From: Trichomonas vaginalis G3
Taxonomy: Eukaryota; Parabasalia; Trichomonadida; Trichomonadidae
Length of the DNA stretch: 64,000 bases
Direction: 5' to 3'
Assembly (NCBI RefSeq): GCF_026262505.1
Contig: NC_067207.1
Coordinates: 19,374,082-19,438,081, forward strand
Shown here: one piece after another, positions 8,113 to 16,354 of the stretch
How positions within the stretch are numbered: position 1 is the first letter of the stretch
Layout of the letters: each line of letters starts with the position of its first letter
Notes under the pieces: model-generated
The model's input: only the letters and a program-made list of their open reading frames with translations
The model's database searches: none
What the model was told of the DNA's origin: nothing
Position numbers and translations under genes: made by a program

Positions 8113-8472
8113 ATGTCCGACGTACCACCAACCCAGTCCATTCCCAAACCAGAGGAACCTAAAGCACCAGCCCCTGCACCTCAGTTCCAGCAAGTACCTC
8201 CGATTTACTACCAATTTCCACCTCAATCCAAATCGAAGAGAGACCAAGAGTTCGAAGAAGGTCTGAACCGCTTACGCAAAGAGTATGCTACAGCTCCAAC
8301 CCTTGGTTGTTCCAGCAATTCCAATCTCAATCCAAATTACTACCAATCTCAATCCAAATCGAAGAGAGACCAAGAGTTCGAAGAAGGTCTGAACCGCTTA
8401 CGCAAAGAGTATGCTACAGCTCCAATTGAGAGAAAGTTGTTGCTAAATTCAGTAAAAATAATGTTTAGGTGA
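8113..8472 (+). CDS. KPEEP-type element protein with internal duplication (119 aa)
   Basis: The start at 8113 is the first ATG after the 22-bp array and opens with MSDVPPTQSIPKPEEPKAPAP. The same type of N-terminus (MSHVPLPECLPKPEEPTAPAP) starts the small ORF at 12363, so the start is supported by comparison. The body holds two copies of one block, QSKSKRDQEFEEGL then NRLRKEYATAP, encoded by two nearly identical DNA repeats 126 bp apart (about 8224-8309 and 8350-8435). The blocks look like charged helices. The last ~10 codons run into the interspersed GGTGAAGAGG repeat. Function is unknown. Confidence 0.6.
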   Translation: MSDVPPTQSIPKPEEPKAPAPAPQFQQVPPIYYQFPPQSKSKRDQEFEEGLNRLRKEYATAPTLGCSSNSNLNPNYYQSQSKSKRDQEFEEGLNRLRKEYATAPIERKLLLNSVKIMFR

Positions 8473-8941
8473 AGAGGTGACATCTCACCTGTTTTCTCAC
8501 CTCTTTTCTCACCTCATGAATTTTCATGAATTTCATCGTAAATGTTTTGTCGAAACTTCTTCATCGTAAATGTTTTGTCAAGACTTCTTCGTAAATGTTT
8601 TGTCGAAACTTCTTCATCGTAAATGTTTTGTCAAAACTTCTTCATCGTAATGAGTGTAAATGACCCAAAAATATATTTTAGGTGAAGAGGTGACATCTCA
8701 CCCGTTTTCTCACCTCTTTTCTCACCTCATGAATTTTCATGAATTTCATCGTAAATGTTTTGTCGAAACTTCTTCATCGTAAATGTTTTGTCAAGACTTC
8801 TTCGTAAATGTTTTGTCGAAACTTCTTCATCGTAAATGTTTTGTCAAAACTTCTTCATCGTAATGAGTGTAAATGACCCAAAAATAATGTTTAGGTGAAG
8901 AGGTGACATCTCACCTGTTTTCTCACCTCTTTTCTCACCTC
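8464..8941. repeat. 213-bp tandem repeat with palindromes and 25-bp units
   Basis: GGTGAAGAGGTGACATCTCA occurs at 8468, 8681 and 8894, giving two full units of exactly 213 bp and a third partial one. Each unit has the palindromic GGTGACATCTCACC core, a run of CTCACCT steps, a TGAATTTTCATGAATTTCAT segment, and four copies of a TCGTAAATGTTTTGTC-A-ACTTCTT motif. The latter is the reverse complement of the 25-bp unit in the array at 22712-22986. This repeat fills the gap between genes at 8472 and 9017. Confidence 0.9.
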
Positions 8942-8949
8942 ATGAATTT

Positions 8950-9016
8950 TCCCGAAATAAAAAATAAAGTTAGTTTTATTTTTTTTATTTTTTTTATTTT
9001 GTATAAAAGAACAGAA
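8950..9016 (+). promoter_or_regulatory. T-rich leader shared by three element genes
   Basis: The stretch AATAAAGTTAGTTTTATTTT with further T/A runs, TTTTGTAT and then AAGAACAGAAATG precedes the gene at 9017. Nearly the same leader stands before 10491 (TTTTGTATGTAAGAACAGAAATG) and 11190 (TTTTGTATGTAAAGACAGATATG). It differs from the TTTTTA...AAATG motif of the structural genes and probably marks a separate expression class. Confidence 0.5.
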
Positions 9017-9955
9017 ATGTCAACAATCGGCACAACAACAATTCAAACAACTACAGCACCAAACTCGCTAGTCATGAATCCTACGTCAATGTTGGTAGAA
9101 ATGAAAAGCTTCATTCCTTCTTCATATACTTTCGAAACAGAAATACAAAAAATTAAGCAAGAACTTCTCCAAGGAGATTTAGACTGTTGTGCAAAAGATG
9201 AAACAAATGAACAGTATCTTTATGAAATGCAGGACATTATTGACCATTTACCCAAATTGCCTGAAATTCAGCAGCAAAAACTCACTATTCCTGAATTCGA
9301 TGAAATAGAAGTCAAAGCAACTGACTCAGTAGAAATAAAGAAGTTCATACGAAAGGTAAATTATGAATTCCTTGGTTTTCATTGCAACCATAAGGTTATG
9401 GACAAAGATTGCGACATGGTATATAAAAATATTTCTGACATATATAAATCTGGGGAGTTTAAGACCTACGACAACTTTGTTTCGTTAGTTGCTGAATGTG
9501 TATGGCAGATAAGAGATAAAGATAGAAGAGGTAAGGTATGGAACGAACAAATAAGACCCGCTATGTTTGAGATGAAGAGAGCAATTGACGCTTTAGTTGT
9601 TTTAGCAGGTAAGGTTTCAGAATATAACGCAAAAATGAACCCGCAATGTTCAAAATGTAAAGCAGCAATTAGGAAATATAACTACTCCGTCAAAGAGATA
9701 GAACGTATGCGAAACGACTATGCAGATTTAAAGAAAGAAGCAGAAAAACCAGCAGAAGATAAAATGGACATGTTAGAATTTCTGAACAAAAACTATCCAA
9801 CAGCAGAAGATTTCCTTCTATCTGACGTCAAGAAGAAATATAAAGAGACTTTCGGCATTGTTAAAACTTTTGATATCCTCAGCGAAGAAATAGAAGCTAC
9901 GAAATTGTTCAGGATTTCAAATATACATCGTACAATTCATGTAAAACGCTTATAA
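9017..9955 (+). CDS. Element protein, 312 aa, Cys-x2-Cys, coiled coil; unknown function
   Basis: ATG at 9017 was chosen, rather than an upstream open reading from 8903, because it follows the leader shared with 10491 and 11190. The upstream reading is translated from the repeat. The N-terminal 25 residues are Thr-rich. Around residues 210-220 there is a CSKCKAAIRKYNYS stretch, with other Cys earlier (CCAKD, CNHKVMDKDC), which could bind zinc. A charged helical segment (VKEIERMRNDYADLKKEAEK) follows. Grouping with two KilA-N-type genes under one leader suggests an early regulatory or host-interaction protein, but no family is recognised. Confidence 0.6.
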   Translation: MSTIGTTTIQTTTAPNSLVMNPTSMLVEMKSFIPSSYTFETEIQKIKQELLQGDLDCCAKDETNEQYLYEMQDIIDHLPKLPEIQQQKLTIPEFDEIEVKATDSVEIKKFIRKVNYEFLGFHCNHKVMDKDCDMVYKNISDIYKSGEFKTYDNFVSLVAECVWQIRDKDRRGKVWNEQIRPAMFEMKRAIDALVVLAGKVSEYNAKMNPQCSKCKAAIRKYNYSVKEIERMRNDYADLKKEAEKPAEDKMDMLEFLNKNYPTAEDFLLSDVKKKYKETFGIVKTFDILSEEIEATKLFRISNIHRTIHVKRL

Positions 9956-9959
9956 AATA

Positions 9960-10390
9960 ACTAGGGTGAGAAAAGAGGTGAGAAAACGGGTGAGATGTCA
10001 CCTCTTCACCTAAACATTATTTTTTACTGAATTCAGCAACAAAATTCTGAGTAAAATAATTTTTAGGGCTTGTGTCAAACCGTTGAGTTTTCACAAAATT
10101 TAAAAAATAACGTTTACCATGTAAAACGCTTATAAAATAACTGAGGTGAGAAAACAGGTGAGAAAACGGGTGAGATGTCACCTCTTCACCTAAACATTAT
10201 TTTTGTCTGATTTACGCTCATTACGAAGAAGTCTTGACAAAACATATACGTTTAGTTTCGATGAAATCATGACAAAGAATGTACGATGAAGTCTTGACAA
10301 AACATATACGAAGAAATCATGAAAATTCATGAGGTGAGAAAACAGGTGAGAAAACGGGTGAGATGTCACCTCTTCACCTAAAATATATTT
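9960..10390. repeat. Three inverted copies of the GGTGAAGAGG palindromic repeat
   Basis: GGTGAGATGTCACCTCTTCACCTAAACATTATTTTT and preceding GGTGAGAAAA steps occur at about 9964, 10143 and 10332, in reverse orientation to the copies at 8464-8941. The first two are part of a larger duplication that also copies CATGTAAAACGCTTATAAAATAAC, which overlaps the end of the gene at 9955. Between 10200 and 10330 lie variants of the 25-bp CGAAGAAGTCTTGACAAAAC unit. Confidence 0.85.
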
Positions 10391-10490
10391 TTGCTGAAAA
10401 ATGACCAAATTTCATGAATTTCCTTAAGACAGAAAAAATAAAGTTAGTTTTTTATAAAATATTTTTTTTATTTTGTATGTAAGAACAGAA

Positions 10491-11101
10491 ATGACAAACA
10501 TTGAGTTTGAAACAGTTAGAAAGATAGACAATGACACCAAAGTGGTTAGAATAGGTGATTTAAACGTAAGATACTCAAAGAAATACAACAAATATTCTTT
10601 GTCAGACATTATATCTCCATCTGGAAAGAAAACAAAGGACTGGGTTAGAATTGCTTCTAGTCAGAAAATTTTGACAAGAAATCCTGAGCTTATGATATCG
10701 GTAAGATTCTATGGAACTGCAGCATATCTTATAGACAAAAGTCTTATACCAATAGTTTTGTTATGGTTAGACCCAGTTGTTGGATATAACTTCATAACAT
10801 ATGGTTCATTCGATACGGAACGTTGCAGTGAAGGCTTACTTTACATCGTTCAGAAACCGAAGGACTTCAATACAAAAAGATATAAGATAGGAAGAACATA
10901 TAATATAACTCAAAGATATGACAGTACAGTCAATAGAGTCAAGGTTGTGTTTGCTAATGATATGAGAGCTGCAGAAACAGAACTACTTGAAAAGTTTGAG
11001 AAAATATATGGTGCTCCATAAAAGGTAAAGAAACGTTTGAAGTAGATGAGATAGATAAAGCTATAAAATTATTTGACGAAGTTGCTGAAAAATACATGTA
11101 A
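10491..11101 (+). pseudogene. KilA-N-like plus T5orf172/GIY-YIG-like protein, C-terminal frameshift
   Basis: From ATG 10491 the frame is open for 176 codons to a stop at 11019-11021. In the next frame the reading continues without break for about 27 codons (KGKETFEVDEIDKAIKLF...) to 11101, the normal end of this domain type. A one-base shift near 11015-11020 explains it. Residues about 50-105 (DWVRIASSQKILTRNPEL, LIPIVLLWLDP) resemble a KilA-N-like DNA-binding region. Residues 118-176 (GLLYIVQ, YKIGRTYNITQRYDST, AAETELLEKFEKIYGA) match the T5orf172/GIY-YIG-like fold of large DNA viruses. Loss of the tail may or may not inactivate it. It shares its leader with 9017 and 11190. Confidence 0.65.
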
Positions 11102-11189
11102 AGCGTTTATTTTTGGTCTTTTGTGAAAGTCAGAAAATAAAGTTAGTTTTATTTTTATTTATTTTTTTATTTTGTATGTAAAGACAGAT

Positions 11190-12017
11190 ATGTCAACAAC
11201 AGAGAACACAACAACTGCTATCGTTCATGAAGCCATAAATGAAGAATACGAGTACATACAGTTTAACAAACAACTCCGTCTCATTCGTTCGGTCAAAGAC
11301 GATATGTACCAAATGCAAAGTATTTTGAATGCTCTTCGTTCTACAAAGCAAGCATATCATTGGTTTGAAAACCAACAGACAAAAGAACTTTTAGAAGAAT
11401 TTCCTCATATGTTTGCTTCCCTCGGAAAACCGAGGGAAGAGATTCCATTCGAAAATCGCAAGAATTTGGCTCCTTGTTTGAAAGGATATTATGTTCATAG
11501 ACTTTTAGTAAATGCTGTTGCAATGTGGGCTTCACCTCGTTACGCTTGTTATATTTTCATGATGTTAGATGAAATTCATAGACAAGAACGTGAAGAGATG
11601 GAAAAGAAACTTCAAGCAAAAAATGAAGTCATTGAAGCAAAAGACAAAAACATTCAGAAAAGAATACCACGTTCGGTACCAAAAGGAAAGGAAAAGAACT
11701 ATAAGTATATGATTTATACTGAAGAGATGGAAAATGAAGAAGATAAAGATATGGTTATGTTGCATTTAGTCAGAAGAAACAACAAAAGCTTTTACGACCT
11801 TGCTAAGATTTACAAATCTGACAGAAATTGGTTCTATCGCGAAAACTTACCGATTTCAATGACACCTAATGAAGATGTGAAACAAATAGTTCAAGATACG
11901 TTACCTCAAACACACTATGATATTAAAGGTTGTACAATTCTTACATTCAAAGAAGATTTGCCATTGTTAAAGGAAAAAATAACAGAGTATTTTGACAACT
12001 TCAAACAAGCAGAGTAA
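11190..12017 (+). CDS. KilA-N domain protein (275 aa)
   Basis: ATG 11190 follows the leader shared with 9017 and 10491. The N-terminal half has the KilA-N pattern: FNKQLRLIRSVKDDMYQMQSIL with WFENQQTKELLEEF, then GYYVHRLLVNAVAMWASPRYACYIFMMLDEI at about 105-135. A coiled linker (REEMEKKLQAKNEVIEAKDKNIQ) leads to a C-terminal domain with YMIYTEEMENEEDKDMVMLHLVRRN, which resembles the C-terminal part of pox- and mimivirus KilA-N proteins. KilA-N proteins bind DNA and are often viral regulators or host modulators. It is the last gene of the shared-leader trio. The frame is intact. Confidence 0.8.
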   Translation: MSTTENTTTAIVHEAINEEYEYIQFNKQLRLIRSVKDDMYQMQSILNALRSTKQAYHWFENQQTKELLEEFPHMFASLGKPREEIPFENRKNLAPCLKGYYVHRLLVNAVAMWASPRYACYIFMMLDEIHRQEREEMEKKLQAKNEVIEAKDKNIQKRIPRSVPKGKEKNYKYMIYTEEMENEEDKDMVMLHLVRRNNKSFYDLAKIYKSDRNWFYRENLPISMTPNEDVKQIVQDTLPQTHYDIKGCTILTFKEDLPLLKEKITEYFDNFKQAE

Positions 12018-12049
12018 ATGAACTCTTTATTTTTCAAGCTTGACTTCAG

Positions 12050-12385
12050 ATGGCTCAAGTAGCTCAATTAGGTAAATTGCCTCGTCAAATCCTTCTGGCA
12101 TTCCGAGTCCTTCCATCCGACAGGAAGAACTCTTCCTTCCGACAGGAAAAAATTTTCCTTCGACAGGAAGAACTCTTCCATCCGACAGGAAAAAATTTTC
12201 CTTCCGACAGGAAAAAATTTTCCAGTTGTCCGTCCGTAAACCATTCAAATTTTCGAAAATTGAGAACTTTTTGGTCGAACTTCAGAAAAAAATTTTCCAT
12301 CCGACAGGAAAAATTTTTCCATCCGACAGGAAAAAATTTTCCTTCCAACAGGACACAAACGAATGTCTCACGTCCCTCTTCCTGA
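12050..12385 (+). CDS. Repeat-derived ORF starting MAQVAQLGKLPRQ (doubtful gene)
   Basis: This ORF starts with 13 residues whose DNA (AATTAGGTAAATTGCCTCGT) recurs at about 7651-7672 in front of the other 22-bp array. After that it is mostly translation of the ~22-bp CCGACAGGAA repeats. The C-terminal part overlaps the small ORF at 12363 in another frame. The conserved head at both loci suggests a real start of something, but most of the sequence is repeat and a protein product is uncertain. Confidence 0.3.
   Translation: MAQVAQLGKLPRQILLAFRVLPSDRKNSSFRQEKIFLRQEELFHPTGKNFPSDRKKFSSCPSVNHSNFRKLRTFWSNFRKKFSIRQEKFFHPTGKNFPSNRTQTNVSRPSS
12108..12355 (+). repeat. ~22-bp palindromic array CCGACAGGAA(A)AAATTTTCC
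   Basis: About eight units of 22 bp, such as TCCGACAGGAAAAAATTTTC and TCCGACAGGAAGAACTCTTC, occur in two blocks separated by a unique segment at about 12223-12292. Each unit contains a near-perfect palindrome (GGAAAAAATTTTCC or GGAAGAACTCTTCC). The array lies between the conserved AATTAGGTAAATTGCCTCGT sequence and the ATG of a KPEEP-type ORF, exactly the position of the unrelated array at 7694-8106. Confidence 0.85.
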
Positions 12386-12440
12386 ATGCCTTCCAAAGCC
12401 AGAAGAACCGACAGCCCCAGCACCACAACAGACTTACTAA
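12363..12440 (+). CDS. Truncated KPEEP-type paralogue (25 aa)
   Basis: The ORF reads MSHVPLPECLPKPEEPTAPAP and four further residues before a TAA. Its N-terminus is clearly related to that of the 119-aa protein at 8113 (MSDVPPTQSIPKPEEPKAPAP), including the position directly after a 22-bp array. The repeated helical blocks of the longer protein are missing. It is either a truncated remnant or a very small protein. Confidence 0.45.
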   Translation: MSHVPLPECLPKPEEPTAPAPQQTY

Positions 12441-12459
12441 GACTAAACACTTACATTTT

Positions 12460-13334
12460 TCAAGCTTGACTTTTTACAATTTGAACTTTGTTTGCGTAGA
12501 TATGAATTCTGAAAGAAGTATGAGGGTCTTGTATGACTTTGTACTTCTCCCATAGTTCATGTCTGTCAAACTTACCTGCCATGGACTCTTTCATAAGTTC
12601 CATGAAATCGTCTTCGGACAATCCGGGGAAAAGTATAATGTCAGTAAGTATTCTTTTAACATCTTTACTTAAACTCTTTGCTGTCTGTACACAAATGACA
12701 ACTGAGATGTTAAAGTGTCTGAGCTTCTTAAGAATTCGACACATGTCTTGTTCTCTATTCTTAAGCAAAGGATGAGAAGCAAAGTCATCTAAGATAAGAA
12801 GACACCTATGAGGGTATGTCTTCCAATCGTAAGATTGCAATTTCTTCGAAATGTATTCTATCTCTTTCTGTTTGTTTCTGAAGTGTTTCTTCTCTAATAT
12901 TCTCTGCATTTCCTCATTTGGGTCTTTAAACTTAGAATTTATATACTCATTTATAGCATTGTACTTCAAAACTCTTCTTTGGTACTTCTTTATCCAATCT
13001 AACAACTCAGAGTCTTTTATACATACTAACTTAGACTTTTTTATAATATCTTTGAACGAATTGACGGTTTGGTCAAATTGACCAGAAGTACTACAAATAA
13101 CAACTAACTCATAGAATGGGTTCTTCTCATCTAGTTCTTGTTGTTGTGCAGCCATTTTAAGATAAGTGAAAGTCTTACCCGACCCAGGTGGTGCGATTAG
13201 ACCTGTTATACCATTCTGAGCAAATAGGAACTTGTCATGTATGGGTTTTATCTGAGCATTTTCTAACTTCCTCTTGTTCTGTTTAAAACATTCTCAAATT
13301 TCTTGTCAATGTCAGCAAACTTTTTTTCTAACAT
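12460..13334 (-). pseudogene. FtsK/A32-like genome-packaging ATPase, one frameshift
   Basis: The long frame (231 aa from the Met at 13155, but open up to about 13290) has Walker A in GLIAPPGSGKTFTYLK just upstream of that Met, and Walker B in CLLILDDFASH at about residue 120 of the ORF. A sensor-like NISVVICVQTAKSL follows. The order and spacing match the packaging ATPases of Mavericks, virophages and NCLDV (A32). The probable true start is the ATG at 13334, which reads MLEKKFADIDKKFENV and then leaves frame at an A/T run at about 13285-13289. Starting at 13155 would omit the P-loop, so the gene as it stands is unlikely to give an active enzyme. It shares a 36-bp divergent promoter with 13371. 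Confidence 0.8.
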
Positions 13335-13370
13335 ATTTTTAGAAAAATTAAAAATTTTATCTTTTAGGAA
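13335..13370. promoter_or_regulatory. Divergent element promoter (ATPase / 13371 gene)
   Basis: These 36 bp lie between divergent ATGs at 13334 and 13371. On the plus side TTTTATCTTTTAGGAAATG matches the element motif. On the minus side AATTTTTCTAAAAATATG does so. No host-like TCAYTW initiator is seen. Confidence 0.4.
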
Positions 13371-13825
13371 ATGTCTAGCGATTTCGCTATCTATATTCGA
13401 GACAAGCTTTTCGACAGCAAAACATCTGTAGACCATAAAATCTTACATAGTGTAAACAAGAAAGGGGAATTTGTTCTAAAGTTCTGTTTCTGGGAATATG
13501 ACAAGAACCATAAAACATTAAGCAGAGAAGTCTTAAAATTTGTCAATGACAGACTTGTTGACAGAGATGACGCCGATTGGAAAGATGAAGTCCAACAAAA
13601 GTTCTTAGAATGCAAAGAAGACACATGCGCTGTTCTTGAAGATGAAATAGAAAACAGAATAGAAGAGCTATTAAAGGACAAAGACCTTTTACAAAAATAT
13701 GGTTCTGAGAAGTTTGACATAACTCCACCAGAGAAGAAGAAGAAGAGAGAGAAGAAAGAAAGAAAGTAGAAGAAGAGAAGAAAGAACCTGAACCAGTTCC
13801 AGAGAAAAAGAAATTTGACATGTAA
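13371..13825 (+). pseudogene. Element protein, ~150 aa, basic Lys/Glu tail, frameshifted
   Basis: From ATG 13371 the frame is open for 132 codons and ends in a purine-rich run (KKKKREKKERK). In a neighbouring frame the reading continues as VEEEKKEPEPVPEKKKFDM to a stop at 13823-13825. The AG-rich run at about 13735-13770 is the likely site of the shift. The N-terminal part (DFAIYIRDKLFDS, FVLKFCFWEYDKNHKTL, VLEDEIENRIEELLKDKD) is probably a compact fold of unknown family. If the shift is real, only the charged tail is lost, so the protein may still work. Confidence 0.55.
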
Positions 13826-13841
13826 AAATAAAATTTTATTT

Positions 13842-14261
13842 TTAGAACATTTCTGGGTCAATGTCAATGTTCTCTTCCTCTTTAGGAGTAAACACTGGCT
13901 TAGACTCTAAAATCTTTTTACCCAATTTACCTTGAACTTCAACTATCTTAGACTCATAATATTCATAGTCGTCTGCTTTCTTTGGTTCATAAGGTATAAC
14001 AAGTTTGTATGCTTTACCTTCTTCGAGTTTTGAGAACTTTCTGTCAAAATTTTCTTTGACTGTCAACATACCGTCAATGTATAAGTCTTCAAAAGTTGCA
14101 CCACTTTTTCTAACAACAGCAAACTTAACTGGTGCAATGTTCCAAATTTTGTCAAATGTAGACTTTTCAAAATTGTAGAAGTAAACATTCAAATATGCAA
14201 ATGGAGCTAACTTATCTTTGACTTCTGTCATGTACTTATTTACTGAGATGAATTTTGCCAT
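13842..14261 (-). CDS. Element protein, 139 aa, unknown function
   Basis: The start follows the T/A-rich element leader (ATTTTTTTATCCGATAGAAAAGATG). The sequence mixes beta-like strands (AYLNVYFYNFEKSTFDKIWNI, PVKFAVVRKSGATFEDLYIDG) and a Lys/Glu-rich C-terminus ending EEENIDIDPEMF. An OB-fold single-strand DNA-binding protein would have a similar size and acidic tail and would fit beside the helicase. That is only a guess from composition and position. Confidence 0.6.
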   Translation of the reverse strand: MAKFISVNKYMTEVKDKLAPFAYLNVYFYNFEKSTFDKIWNIAPVKFAVVRKSGATFEDLYIDGMLTVKENFDRKFSKLEEGKAYKLVIPYEPKKADDYEYYESKIVEVQGKLGKKILESKPVFTPKEEENIDIDPEMF

Positions 14262-14296
14262 CTTTTCTATCGGATAAAAAAATATTTTTTTAAAAT

Positions 14297-15292
14297 TTAC
14301 TCAGAAAAATTTTTCTTTGTATATACGCCATTCTGAACATCTAAAAGACTTTTGACATTTGCCAAGAATGTTCGTTTAGACGCTGTCATATAACCATACT
14401 CTTGACAATATTGTTTATATTCATCGTACAATGACCTTTCATCTAAACACTCAAAGTTAGTCTCATCTATAAACAGTTCATATACACTCTTGTTTGCTTC
14501 TAACAATGTTTGTCTCTCTTCGGTATATGGAATTTGTCTTGGATTGAACTTTGAAATATCTAATGTCATAAAATATGAGAACAAGTGGTTGTAAAAGTCA
14601 GATGTCAAAGTTTCTGCTAAGTCGTCAAAATATTCAGTATCTTGCATATGAGAATCTGACGTTCTGACAACTACATATCTTCTGTCAGAACTTTCTAACT
14701 TCATCGGAACAGCATTGTTTGAAACCATAATGAAGTTTGCAACATTTTCACAAACTCTTTGGTCTTTATATTTTCTTTCAACAACTCCAACTTTGTCTGT
14801 TATAAGACTCTTCAAAGCATCTGAGTTCAAAACTTTTGTTGTATCTATACTTTGAAGTTCATTGCAAACTATAAGTTTCATATTCTCAATTGAAGAGTTA
14901 AATTTACCGCAGATGTTTTCTAAGTTTGTCATATTCGGATTCGAATAACCTTCTAACAGTTTGCACAAAATATCTGTAAAGAAAGTATTCTTACCAGTTC
15001 CTTGTTTTCCAATTATAATGAGAGCAGTTTCATTTTTAGCACTTGGATGTTGTAAGATGTTTGCAAACCAACATAAGATATACTCATAGACTCTTTCGTT
15101 TCCATTGCATATAATTTCTTTGACATGGTCTAACCAAGCTTCTATAACATTTTCTTTCCATTCTACTTGTTCATATTTATATCCAGTGAAGATAGAATAG
15201 AAGTTTGGAGAAGGTGTATAAAACTTTATACCACGAACTGAAAAATCTTCTAACTTTGACAATAAGATATCCCAAGCATCTAACATCTTCAT
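14297..15292 (-). CDS. SF3 (D5-like) replicative helicase
   Basis: The 331-aa product carries superfamily 3 helicase motifs: Walker A IIIGKQGTGKNTFF at about 92-105, Walker B LIVCNELQSID at about 140-150, motif C with sensor Asn in NFIMVSNNAVPMKL at about 187-199, and arginine DRRYVVVR at about 203-210. D5-type N- and C-flanks are also visible. SF3 helicases form hexamers that open viral DNA for replication. Classical Polintons have PolB instead, while virophages and Polinton-like viruses carry an SF3 helicase. The start overlaps by 4 nt (ATGA) the stop of the 80-aa ORF at 15289-15531, which may be its N-terminal piece. Confidence 0.88.
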   Translation of the reverse strand: MKMLDAWDILLSKLEDFSVRGIKFYTPSPNFYSIFTGYKYEQVEWKENVIEAWLDHVKEIICNGNERVYEYILCWFANILQHPSAKNETALIIIGKQGTGKNTFFTDILCKLLEGYSNPNMTNLENICGKFNSSIENMKLIVCNELQSIDTTKVLNSDALKSLITDKVGVVERKYKDQRVCENVANFIMVSNNAVPMKLESSDRRYVVVRTSDSHMQDTEYFDDLAETLTSDFYNHLFSYFMTLDISKFNPRQIPYTEERQTLLEANKSVYELFIDETNFECLDERSLYDEYKQYCQEYGYMTASKRTFLANVKSLLDVQNGVYTKKNFSE

Positions 15293-15531
15293 GCCAACTT
15301 GTACGACTTTATTTTCTTAAGTTTCTGTCTACATTCTTGTTCAGACACTATTGTTGCTCTTGGTTTGTTAAAGACAACATCCCATTCTTTCATGACATAA
15401 CATTCTGGGGCAGAGTCAACATAAATGACTAAACGTTTCAAATTCTCGACTGCTTTGTTATAGTCTCGAAATGGACACATATTTCTGAATGCTTGGAAGT
15501 CATAAAAATCTGAAACATCTATTCTGTACAT
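15289..15531 (-). CDS. N-terminal partner or split front of the SF3 helicase (80 aa)
   Basis: The start is preceded by an A/T-rich leader (TTTATTTTTATAAAAATG). The product (MYRIDVSDFYDFQAFRNMCPFRDYNK..., AFRN, AECYVMKEWDVVFNK, QECRQKLKKIKSYKLA) resembles the region that precedes the helicase core in D5-type proteins. Its stop overlaps the helicase ATG in the form ATGA. It could be a separate gene coupled in translation, or the 5' part of one gene split by a single frameshift. The sequence alone does not decide. Confidence 0.55.
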   Translation of the reverse strand: MYRIDVSDFYDFQAFRNMCPFRDYNKAVENLKRLVIYVDSAPECYVMKEWDVVFNKPRATIVSEQECRQKLKKIKSYKLA

Positions 15532-15561
15532 TTTTATAAAAATAAAAAAAAATATTTTTTT

Positions 15562-16350
15562 TTATTCTTGACTTTGTTGTTGCATTTGTTGTTCTTGAGC
15601 TATTTGTTGTTGAAGTTGTTCTTGTAATACAATACTTTCACCGGTTGCATCTTCCAATTCGAAACTTTCTGCCGTCATTGACAAATACATAGGACATAAA
15701 AGTTTTACAGGAACAAAGTTTGCGTCAACTAAGGTTAAGTTTATGTTTGCTAAAGTGTTTGAGTTTACTAAAGCTGAAAACTCTGCATTCGAATGAACAA
15801 TAGGCAAACCAGCAGAGAAAGTGTTGTTTATACGCATGAGTATCTTTTGGTCATAGTAGTTTCTGTCAACATTCGAATAGCACTTTGAACCTAAGTTTGA
15901 AACAATATATAAAATAGGTGTACTTAAAGTCAATGGAACAGACATTCCTTGTATGACACCTTTTCCTGTTATAGGAAACTGTTGGTAGTAAAAACCAGAT
16001 ATAAGTTTTGTATTATAGCTCATATCGTTTATACTAAACTCAGTCGGACATCCAAACATAATGAAACCTGCTCTAGTTGCAGCACATGTTACATCCGTCC
16101 TTAAAGTATTAAATAAGTCAACAAAACCTGTTGGTGGTATATCTGAGTAAGTATCTTCAAAGAAGTATTTTTTACCATTCACAACAACAAAGTCTTCTGG
16201 TGTCAAAAGAGCAAAACAGGCTTTAGTCGTCATCGTGTTTAAGGTCAGTTTACAATATCGTCCTTGAGGACTTTGTAAGTTTGTTGTTATAGAATTATAT
16301 GACTCAGGGTTTTTAGTCGTAATAGTATAAACCACTATGTCTTCTGCCAT
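15562..16350 (-). CDS. Probable minor capsid (penton-like) protein, 262 aa
   Basis: The size, beta-rich pattern (short alternating hydrophobic strands with N, T, S and G turns) and location next to the major capsid gene match Maverick single jelly-roll minor capsid proteins. The C-terminal ~35 residues are a Gln-rich tail (LQEQLQQQIAQEQQMQQQSQE) not expected in the fold. The start follows ATTTATTTGCTAAGTAAATG. No enzymatic motif or membrane span is seen. The assignment rests on size, composition and gene order rather than a diagnostic motif. Confidence 0.6.
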   Translation of the reverse strand: MAEDIVVYTITTKNPESYNSITTNLQSPQGRYCKLTLNTMTTKACFALLTPEDFVVVNGKKYFFEDTYSDIPPTGFVDLFNTLRTDVTCAATRAGFIMFGCPTEFSINDMSYNTKLISGFYYQQFPITGKGVIQGMSVPLTLSTPILYIVSNLGSKCYSNVDRNYYDQKILMRINNTFSAGLPIVHSNAEFSALVNSNTLANINLTLVDANFVPVKLLCPMYLSMTAESFELEDATGESIVLQEQLQQQIAQEQQMQQQSQE

Positions 16351-16354
16351 TTAC

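Noticed and set aside
7661-8266. Overlapping ORFs of 60-200 codons in all three forward frames
   Set aside because: They are translations of the 22-bp repeat, which has no stop in any forward frame; only the part after 8113 has independent support.
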